This document shows, piece by piece, positions 52,668 to 61,600 of a stretch of DNA of 64,000 nt. The number at the start of each line of letters is the position of its first letter. Positions within the stretch are counted from its first letter, which is position 1. The notes below the pieces were generated by a model. It had not been told where the DNA came from. It ran no database searches and was given only the letters and a program-made list of their open reading frames with translations. The translations under genes and the position numbers were made by a program. The DNA is taken from positions 15,220,001-15,284,000 of the forward strand of contig NC_134025.1 of the NCBI RefSeq assembly GCF_964204645.1, read 5' to 3'. This stretch comes from Tubulanus polymorphus (Eukaryota > Nemertea > Palaeonemertea > Tubulaniformes > Tubulanidae).

Positions 52668-52919
52668 TCAAATAGAATCATGTTCTAGTATAAACATCGG
52701 ATCCTTGATATCAAATTCCTCAACGTATTGTTCATTATTTGGATCATTAATCCATAATTCAATAAATTTCTTTGCCTTTGTAAACTGTTCTGAATATAAC
52801 TGTAAATATTCTAGTTTCAATTTATTCTCTAAATGTGTTTTAGTTTTATTGTGTCTTGCTTTTTGGGATTTATCTATATTGATATTACATGTTGGGCAGT
52901 AGTACTTATTTGCTTCCAT
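52668..52919 (-). CDS. Chimeric ORF: polymerase N-terminal zinc finger fused to HNH tail
   Basis: 83 residues from ATG 52919. The first 38 residues are the C2H2-type finger (YYCPTCNINIDKSQKARH) that opens the polymerase gene in the left arm, here with its start codon. At the inner end of the inverted repeat (52806) the sequence switches to a tail almost the same as the HNH protein C-terminus (KAKKFIELW...EEFDIKDP). The fusion looks like the scar of repeat extension into a second HNH-type gene. Whether it is expressed is unknown. Confidence 0.6.
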   Translation of the reverse strand: MEANKYYCPTCNINIDKSQKARHNKTKTHLENKLKLEYLQLYSEQFTKAKKFIELWINDPNNEQYVEEFDIKDPMFILEHDSI

Positions 52920-52999
52920 TTTAATACTAAATTTTTTATTAAAATTGATTTTAGAAGTTCAATGATTTAAATGTTATTCATTTATATGAATATTTTAAG

Positions 53000-53403
53000 A
53001 GTAATAGGGGTAATGGGCTTTCATATCAAAGGTTGAATGGTCGAGTTCATTAAAAACATATATTAAAAGTAATTAAAAACTATAATATATTTTCATAACC
53101 GTGTGTATTTCAGTTGAATAATAGAATAATTATTATCATTTGAATATATTTGATTATATGAATTTGTGTATTGTAAATAAATCAATTGGTCGCGGAGCTG
53201 AGCGGTAGCGAAGTGGAGCGACCAATTGATTTAATACAATATGCTTTTTAAATTATTGATATCTTAGAATAAATATTTAGTTATAATATAAAATGCACAC
53301 GGTTATGAAAATATATTATAGTTTTTAATTACTTTTAATGTTTTGTTTTTTAATGAGCTCGACCGTTCGACCTTTGGTATGAAAGCCCATTACCCCTATT
53401 ACT
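53000..53403. repeat. 404-bp palindrome with AG...CT ends (right)
   Basis: Counterpart of 35150-35553, ends AGTAATAGGGG...CCCCTATTACT, with the same GC-rich central hairpin near 53180-53225. Its outer flank, ACCCGAAATGGG, is the inverted form of the left outer flank, not a direct duplication. Confidence 0.85.
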
Positions 53404-55159
53404 ACCCGAAATGGGTATACTATAGTTGGTTTGCTCATACTTAATTTCCCCAATCGCGGTTGTGTCTCTGATCTAAATAACTTATTCGGCCGATGCTAAC
53501 AACGGGTCAATGGTTTTTGTTTCTCAATTACTTAATTGCGTAATTTTCATCCTGCATATTCCGTCACATATCATCGAGGGTACTGACCAGATATTTTAGA
53601 TGGTAGATGCTAACCATGGGTCAATGTATTTGTTTCTCAATTACTTAATTACGTTCATAGATGATATATTGTATCAAGGGGTCTGGCCAACGACAAAATG
53701 CTTGATTATTATAGAGTAAATCCGAATAAAATGAGACAGATATGAAATATTATATACATTGCAAGTTTATTATTTACTCGTTCATCTAAAAAACATAAAT
53801 TTTTTTTTTCCAAAAATATTATACATATACACGGGTTATGGCTTTTATTTATACAATCCGGTAGATGACGAATGAGTCGCTACGTATAAAAATTCGTAAA
53901 AGATAGAAACTCACTACTTTAGTTAATCCTCTTTTGGTCAGAGCGGTTTTAGATTACTTTAATTATACTTGGGTTATCATTATACCGTATTCAGGTGCTT
54001 TCTAACCCCGCTTGTGTCTTTTGCGCAGTACGGGCATCTGTATTCCTGATTCGAGTGACTCGAATCGTACCAGCACGGTCTCATATTAGCCAGTTCGGAT
54101 ATATCTTCTGTAAAATTAATGTTTTTCAATTTTTTTCTATTGTTCCAATGTTAGTTTTACGCCGCATCTAGTCGGATTTACGTCGAAAAGCTCATCGTAT
54201 TTTCGGATATCTACGTAATACGGTGATCGTGACTAGATCCATATATCTTGATAAAGTTCGAACGTAACATTTCGGCTACTATCTTAGTGCTCCAATAACA
54301 GACATCTTGGAAATGATTTGTCCTAAAACTACCCCCTTATTTATGGGTCTAAGTCAGACGACTAATTAGTTGATTAATTCTCATAGTCTAACAGTTTACT
54401 CAAAGTATTTGAGGATTCTATCACATATAATTAACGGTGTTTTTGATACTCGGGTCTAATATCACCCAGCATATAGGACCATCTGTTCGGTTTTTTCTAA
54501 ACAATTTAATTACCTCAGCGCTATGAGCACTAAAAATGTTCGAATTATTGCTATTGTAATTGGTTTGAAACTTCACACATAATTTCCCATCTCGGACGTG
54601 TCTCCGATCTAAATCACTTAATTGCCTTCGTCTTCCGCATATAATTAACGGTGTTTGGATACTATCGATCCATCTGCTACTAGTCTAGGTAATTGGTTTT
54701 GCTCACACCTATTTTCCCCAATCGTGGTCATGTATTGATCTAAATCAATTAATTGCCTTCTTTGTCGGTATATGGTATCATGGGTCTGGATAGCAACGAA
54801 ATGCTAGATTAACGTATTGTTAACTCAGAATGAGTCAAAAATGAAATCTTTTATTCAATAAATGTTTTATTTAGTCCTAAAAAACATAAATATTTTTATA
54901 AATATTGTAGATAAACATAGGTCATATACCTATACACGAAAAAACCATAAATTTCATAAAAGATAGAAACTCACTACTTTAGTTAATCCTCTTTGGTTGG
55001 AGCGGATCTTAATGAAGTCCTGGATTAGTTATTTCGGATACTTATTTCTATCTGAGAGTTTAACGCAAACTAACGTATATAAATTGATGTTTTTTACACA
55101 TTTTGTTAATCGGTTATGATATAAATATTATTTAATTAATATCTTTTAAACTACTTTAA
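53404..55159 (-). other. Right-arm spacer with degenerate PC4-like copy
   Basis: Reverse complement of the left-arm spacer. It contains the degenerate PC4-like pseudogene at 53963-54270 and the GGCAATTAATTGATTTAGATC-type repeats (53470-53650 and 54590-54760). No intact gene. Confidence 0.6.
53963..54270 (-). pseudogene. Degenerate second PC4-like copy (right TIR)
   Basis: Mirror of 34281-34588 with the same frame breaks, so the decay predates the duplication of the arms. Confidence 0.8.
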
Positions 55160-55977
55160 TTATACTTGGGTGATCATTACACCGTATTCAGGCGCTTTTC
55201 TAACACCGCTGGTGTCTTTAGCGCAATAGGCGCACCTATATTCTTGATTCGAGTGACTCGAGTCATACCAACACGGTTTCATATTGGTTAGTTCGGGTAT
55301 ATCTTCGTTAAAATTAATGTCTTTCAACTTTTTCCATAGTTCCAATGTTAGTTTTACACCGCATCTAGTCGGAGTTACGTCGAAAAGCTCATCGTGTAGA
55401 TCATATTTTCGGATATCTACGTAAATACGATGATCGTGACTAGATCTATAGATTTTGATAAAGTTCGAACGACCAACGGTCATCACGCCTACGTAATCGA
55501 TATCTTCTTTAACGCGCGCAATTTCGTGTTCGATATCGGCTTTACAATAATCTATATGTACCCACTCTTGGAGATCTAGCGAAATACCGTTCTTTGTGGG
55601 ATACAGTTGTTTTCTACGCTCGCAACACTCATAAGATCGTAAATCTATACGTTTTAACCCCTGCCACGTTTTCGCACTCGCGTACACAAGCGATCCTAGA
55701 TAATGAGGCTCGGGGTCATTGTTCCAGGTATTCCGTTGAACTTTCGACGGAACAGCGTTGTCATTAACGATTGAATCTATAAAACAATGAAAAATATTCT
55801 ATATCAGTATACGTATGACTTAATATTTGACGGTTTCGAATACCGGAATAGTTATAAAAACTTACTAAAGTCGAGTTTGAGCGAGGGGTGTTTTCTTTTC
55901 CTAGATTGAAGAGAGGACTTTGCTCGAATCGGTGTGCTTGACATTTCTAAGGTAGTTTGTCCACTAGTCGAATCCAT
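55160..55977 (-). CDS. PC4/p15-like ssDNA-binding protein, two repeats (right TIR copy)
   Basis: Exon 1 is 55977-55866 and exon 2 is 55776-55160, with the same splice signals as the left copy (A/GTAAG donor, TTTATAG acceptor). 242 residues. It differs from the left copy by an in-frame 3-nt insertion before the first PC4-like repeat, a Val-to-Ala change and a base at the exon 2 start that turns Ser into Asn. The last 170 or so codons encode the same protein. Preservation of the frame, including a length change by a full codon, contrasts with the broken core genes. Confidence 0.7.
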
Positions 55978-56145
55978 CTGGGCGATACAGGTCGATGTTG
56001 ACGGTTCAAAGTTTCTGAGCAGAATGATTAGTTTATGGATTTACATGGCGTTTTTATTGTCAGAAAATGACTTGCCCGAACACGATTTACGGTTTCACTT
56101 GTTGTTGCAAAATATATTTCGCCTAAACTCGTTCATGATTTCACC

Positions 56146-56222
56146 TATATTCTTGATTCGAGTGACTCGAGTCATACCAACACGGTTTCATATTGGTTAG
56201 TTCGGGTATATCTTCGTTAATC
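56146..56222. repeat. Patch of PC4-like gene sequence inserted in right arm
   Basis: About 73 bp matching 55237-55312 (the CCTATATTCTTGATTCGAGT block) replace the bases that in the left arm read AAGATGGCGTCTTTTAACGG. It is a local copy of the gene's 3' part, in the same orientation, placed upstream of its own start. Probably a template switch or ectopic conversion. Confidence 0.8.
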
Positions 56223-56689
56223 TTGGAAATATTCCCCCACTCCCCCTCCTCTCACGCACACACACACACACGCGTTCGCGCTTACGCGCGCACGTGTATA
56301 GAAATACGTAATATTGAGTCCGATTTAACCGAATGCTTCCGTACGGATATTAATGTAACAGAGTGAAAAGACAAAAATATAGTTACCTATTTATTTATTT
56401 ATTCTATTTATTGCGTATTTATTGTTAATAAATGTTTTTTAATTGTTGACATTAATTTGTTTTACATTTGTTTTTTGAATTTTTGGTTTACTTCGTTTCA
56501 CCCGTACTCGGAAAAGCGCCATCTAGGATTTACTCCTCCCCCTCCTCTCACACACACGCATAGGATGTCGTACCCAATAAATAAATTTGGATTTGGTCTC
56601 AATAAATAAAATTGGATTTAACATCATCAATAAATTGATTTGGATTTGTTGTCAATTTATTGATTTGGATTTAGCGGAAAAATTTTGAA

Positions 56690-56858
56690 TTTTCCCGCCA
56701 AAAATTTGAAATTTGAATTTTAACCGCCACTTCCGGTCGCCATCTTGGATTACGTCACTTCCGGTCGCCATCTTGGATTACGTCACTTCCGGTCGCCATC
56801 TTGGATTACGTCACTTCCGGTCGCCATCTTGGATTACGTCACTTCCGGTATGACGTCA
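56690..56858 (-). promoter_or_regulatory. Terminal ETS/CRE/YY1-like array plus E2F-like site (right)
   Basis: Mirror of the left array, with four 28-bp units (56738-56849), the full CRE TGACGTCA at 56851-56858 and the E2F-like TTTTCCCGCCAAAAA at about 56690-56704. Units contain CCGGAAGTG, TGACGTAA and CAAGATGGCG on the minus strand, pointing to the PC4-like gene. Confidence 0.6.
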
Positions 56859-56918
56859 TCCCCCTCCCCCTCCTCCCCTCACTCCACTGTGGTACCATAG
56901 TGACATACCCTAACTACT

Positions 56919-56924
56919 ATCGAC
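56919..56924. repeat. Polinton target-site duplication ATCGAC (right)
   Basis: Exact copy of 31712-31717. Confidence 0.9.
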
Positions 56925-57415
56925 CTTACAATAACTGACTTGTTATATTTGGACGAAGATGTATGTGCGGTCGCGTGTCCCGACGTATCGCCGCCGAAGA
57001 AAAGGTGTTAATGCTGTCGATGAATCGCGATAAACTGTATATACTGTTTTCCGAATCCTGTCGAGCGTTATTCCGAATCCTGTCGAGCGTTATTCCGTAT
57101 CCTGTCGAGCGTTATTCCGTTAATTGTCGTCGTTAGAATTCATCGCCCTGGATGTTACGTAAGCTAATGGCAATGCGTGCGAATTGCGAATAGTTGCGAA
57201 TAATTGCGACTGCAGACGTGCAGTGAAGTTACTCTACTGTGCCTATTAATTTTTGCATAGTATTAAATTTAAGTTTGGCATATAATTGTAATTCCATCAG
57301 TGAGCTAACTGTTGTTTTCCTTTGAATAACATCAATAAAGTTATTTAGTTTTATATTTTTAATCCAAATTGTTTTGTTTCCTTCATAAGGACAGGTTAGA
57401 CGGGTTTTTCCTACA
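56925..57415 (+). repeat. Remainder of BEL/Pao 5' LTR
   Basis: Ends in CCTACA at 57410-57415, after an AATAAAG signal near 57337. It includes three tandem units TTCCG(A/T)ATCCTGTCGAGCGTTA at 57045-57118. The presumed start lies left of the Polinton (31690). The start is inferred. Confidence 0.5.
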
Positions 57416-58687
57416 ATTGGCCCTTAACGAATTGTTTCATGGTCCCTCGAGCCGGATGGAATTACTATATTGCTAAACTACTTGTATTTTGACATTTATG
57501 CTATGAAATTGATTGTATTGCTACATTATAATAGTTGTTCTGAAGTGATGTGTTTTATATTGGTGTAAAATTGTATGCCATTAGCTGTACTCTTACTCGT
57601 CGCATGTGTGAGCAGTATAGCTTGAATTCTATTGTTGTCAAGTTGTTTTAAGTAAAGTTACATAAACTAATTGTTCATGATTCAAAGTTTGTAAATCCTT
57701 TTAAAAAGTGTCATCTCACTTGTTAGGTCATTCAGTTGTGACCTACTATGTATGTTGTGTTAGTTTAGCCTAAAGTTGAAGTTTGTAACCTAAGGTATTA
57801 CTTTTCTGGGTAATAGGCCTTCAGTAGGTTTTGTATAACTAAGTTGTTTTGTGAAGTTTATTGTTACTTGTTGGTAGGCTAGCTACATGTAATACATTGT
57901 TTTATTCACACATTGGAGTACAGTTTATGGCATTTTGAGCTGCGTCTCAAATATTGATTTGTTGAGCCTGAGTCTCAAACTTTGTGTTTTGTATTGGTTT
58001 TGAGCTGCGTCTCAAATTGTTGTTGAAAATTAAAACTGGTCATATTTGATTTTATCTGTTACTGTTGACCCGATTGTTGTAGGGTATCATTGTGAAATTG
58101 TTGTATGCTTAAATGCTGCAAATGTCAGTACAGTTAGTTGAATATTTGACTTAGTTTCAGAGTGATAACCAATACATAACATAAATTGCTACGTGAAATG
58201 TAACCTTTTGAATAATTGTTTCATTCAGGTTTTGATGTAATATCCGCACAGTATATTACTTATCAGTGTGATTTCCTTTGTGGAAAATTGTCAATTTACT
58301 TAACTTAAACTTAGCCGATTGTTGTTGTAGGTTGAATAGTATGCTTGATACGTAGAACCTTGGATAAGTCTTGAAGTGGTATACGCTTGGTATAGTAGGT
58401 TGAAATTGTACGCTTTGTACAAATACTCAGTTAATTACATTAATTGTGAGGTGTAATATTGGTACGCTTGGTACATATATCTGAGTTACATAACATTAGA
58501 TTGTCCAAAATTGGTATGATTTAAAGTTATCTTGGTACATTGTTGTTGGTACCTCTATGTGATTTGATCTGTTCATAACAGTATATTGAAGCTGTAGCTT
58601 AGGTTAGGTACATGCTCATTGTCTGATCAATTGTTGAGATCAGTACCGGTAGTATTTTATTGAATTTGCTATATTTTTTCCAATTCT
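57416..58687 (+). other. BEL/Pao 5' leader
   Basis: About 1.27 kb between the LTR and the gag start. TGGCCCTTAACGAATTG from 57418 is at the primer-binding-site position, but I cannot match it to a tRNA. The leader holds short repeats (GAGCTGCGTCTCAAA near 57938 and 57999; GGTACGCTTGGTAC-type near 58385-58475). No gene. Confidence 0.5.
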
Positions 58688-61600
58688 ATGGTTAAAAATA
58701 TACGCTACCCTCTGAAAATGGATGCCTTAGTGTCACGCCGTACAGTGAGTCGTGCTCGTTTTACGAAGTACTACAACACATGTAAATCAATGATGGATAA
58801 GTCCACACCCGTAGATGGTGAAAAGGTTGACCCAGTTAAACTGGGTATGGCAAAAAATGCCTTGAAAACTGTGACGGCGGTATTTGACGAAATTCAGACT
58901 GTCCAGGCAGAGATCGACAGTCATCCGGAAAATGAAGCTCGTCTAGCAGCTATGGCAGTTGACCGTCAGACCAAAGAACTTACTGATGAAGAATCCTACA
59001 ACACACAGTACTATGAAATATGTGCGAAAATTGAGGCTCTAGAAATAACGCCTGATGTGAAGCCCGATAATGGCGCTACTGGTGGGACTGGTACGGGTAT
59101 TACTCCCAATCAGCTGACCCAAATATTGTCAACACTCACACAAAGAAAACGTCAAATCAATATTCCGAAGTTTAATGGTCAGAGTCACTTATTTGATCAG
59201 TGGAAAAGTTTGCTGGATGCTGAGTTCGAGAAACCTGGGTATTCTGACGTAGAAAAAGCGCACTATACTTTATCCCTGTTGGAAGGTGAAGCTCAACGCT
59301 ATATTTCTACTTTGAAGGATCCATCGTATGAAGAAATCATCGACGCACTGGATGACAAATACGGAGACGTTCAAACTAAGATTGAACAAGCTGTTTTAGA
59401 GATAGCGAATCTCAAGCCTGTGACAAGTACTTCTGTTAAAGAACTTGATCGGCTGTATTCAAAGTTGGTTTCATCATGGAATTATATCCTGAAAAAGACA
59501 CAGGATGATGAAGAATTGGTTCACAGTAGTTGGGTTCTTACTTGTCTTGTGAGATCCAAGTTACCCAAGCCCATGTTGAGGCGTTGGGATGGTGAAAGGT
59601 TGAAGGAAGATTCCAAAAGGAAAGAAAAAAGTACTTTGCCTATTTTGTTTGATGTGCTGATTGAAAAGGTCCACGAGTCTTTATTGGTTGCTAGGCGCAC
59701 CGAGTCTGAAAGTACTGGCAGTCATGGTGGTAGTGGACTTGTGGAGAAAAAAGATGGTTTTAGAAGGTTTAATGGTGGACGTCGTCCTACAAGTCAAGCC
59801 TTGGCTGTTCAGAATGGACACTCAGCTAAGACAAAGTGCAATATCTGTGATATGGGCAACCATGAACATGAAAAGTGTTCAAAATTTCTGAAGATGAAGC
59901 TAGGTGAAAGATGGTATACCTTGAAGGACCGCCGATTAAAATGTCTGATGTCCAGACATCTGTCAAGTTCTTGTGAAAAGAACAATTGCTCAAAGTGTAA
60001 TGCACCACATCATGATCTACTGCATGGTAAATGGGAGTCCAGATCAAGACAAGCTGATCAACAGCGTACCCATGGTGAAGTTAACGATAAACCGCAGAAA
60101 ACTGCTTGGTTTGTGAAGCTGCTTGATGGCCCAAAAGAAGTTTTACTGCAGAGTGGTATTGCTCGTGTCGAAAGCCAAAATAGTGTGTCAAATGCTAGAG
60201 TTCTATTTGATAGTGGAGCCGCTGTGTCGTTTATAAGAAAACGTCTGCCGAAAAGACTTGGTTTAAAGGGACCATCTGTGATGGCTGATTTTCTACTAGC
60301 TGGTGGTTCCAAGATGACTATTGGTTGTGAGAAGGTGAAGTTCTGTATCTCTGCTGCAATCCCGAATTGGGACGTAGAAACTTTTGAAATTGAGGCTTAT
60401 TCTATAGACAAGCCTAGTGCGGATTTACCTCCATGTAAAATTGATGTTTCCACGATTGAATGTTTAAATGGTCTTCAACTAGCTGACGAATATCCCCGAG
60501 ATGAAACCGCAGCTATTGATGTTTTATTGGGCGTACATGATACCATGAAGATTTTGATGAATGAGCAATTATCCATAGAAAATAGATGTATGGTGGCTCA
60601 AAAACGTCATTTTGGTTGGGTATTGGCTGGCGCGTACCCTACGTCTGATGTTCAAAATGTATGTACTGTTTCCAACAATGTGAATTTGTATCCCGATGAA
60701 GGAACAGTATCTAAATTCTGGGAACTTGAAAGTCTCGGAATTTTACCCGAAGAAAAGGGGAAACCTACCCCAAGTGAACAGTCAGCTATTGATCAGTATA
60801 ATGAGACCACTAAACTGGTAGACGGACAATATAAAACTGGCTTAATTCGAAAACCGGAGTATCAAAATGTTGTTTTGAAGTCCAATAGACTATGGGCTGA
60901 AAAGAGGTTGCCGGGAACTGAAAACAAATTGAAGAAGAACCCTCAACTACAGGAATTGTATATAGAACAAATACAAGATCTCAAAACTCGAGGTCACGCT
61001 GTCAAGGTTGATGAAAAACTGGAGCCAAGTGATCGCACTGTATGGTATCTACCTCATCATGCTATAGTGAGGTTAGATAAGACTACGACAAAACTCCGTG
61101 TTGTAATGGATGGTTCGGCTGTTGGGCCAGAGGGTGTTTCATTGAACGATACCCTTTTACCAGGGCCCAAGTTACAAGTGGATATCTGTGGTGTACTTCT
61201 ACGGTTCCGATGCCACCCTATTGCATTGGTCGCTGACATCGAGAAGATGTTTCGACAAATCAAGATAAAAGAGGAAGACCAAGATTCACAGAGATTTTTA
61301 TGGCGTGATATGGAAACAGGAAGAGAACCTGATGTTTATAAACTGACAACTGTTGTTTTTGGGTTGACGCCATCGCCTTTTTCCAGCATCATGACCATTC
61401 GTAAGCATGCAGAATCCATGAAGTCCGAGTATCCAGTCGCATGCGAAGAAATTCTGTCAAATACCTTTGTCGATGATGTTTTGTCTGGTGAGGACAGCGT
61501 AGCTGAAACTGCTCAGTTGGCTGTAGACTTAAAAAATTGTTTGGCGGTTGGTGGGTTCCCACTGAGAAAATTCATCAGCAGCGAACCTGACGCATTGAAG

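Larger units (their letters stand above)
31718..56918. mobile_element. Complete 25.2-kb Polinton/Maverick (endogenous DNA-virus-like transposon)
   Basis: Ends are AGTAGTTAGGG...CCCTAACTACT, with 6-bp direct duplications outside and 4.0-4.1-kb inverted repeats inside. Core genes on the plus strand are polymerase B, jelly-roll and membrane proteins and major capsid protein; on the minus strand are the packaging ATPase, retrovirus-type integrase with chromodomain, small proteins and HNH protein. This set (pPolB, integrase, ATPase, capsid) defines the group. The core is strongly AT-rich compared with the outer arms. Many core genes are broken while the terminal PC4-like genes stay open. Typical Polintons are 15-20 kb with repeats of a few hundred bp to about 1 kb, so both the size and the repeat length here are unusual. 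Confidence 0.95.
52806..56918 (-). repeat. Polinton right terminal inverted repeat (4113 bp)
   Basis: Reverse complement of 31718-35737. Differences: nine extra bases holding an ATG near the inner end, four instead of three 28-bp promoter units, a 3-nt insertion in the PC4-like gene, a shorter GT tract, and a patch of PC4-like gene sequence at 56146-56222. Most other stretches match, so the arms were made alike recently. Confidence 0.93.

Noticed and set aside
35150-53403. The inner 18.25-kb Polinton as a separate later insertion into the middle of a palindrome.
   Set aside because: No direct 6-bp duplication at its ends; the flanks are inverted copies, as expected when they are part of one terminal repeat.
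55934-56200. Plus-strand 88-codon ORF (and 32414-32629 minus) in the Polinton arms.
   Set aside because: Antisense to exon 1 of the PC4-like gene and its leader, without independent support.
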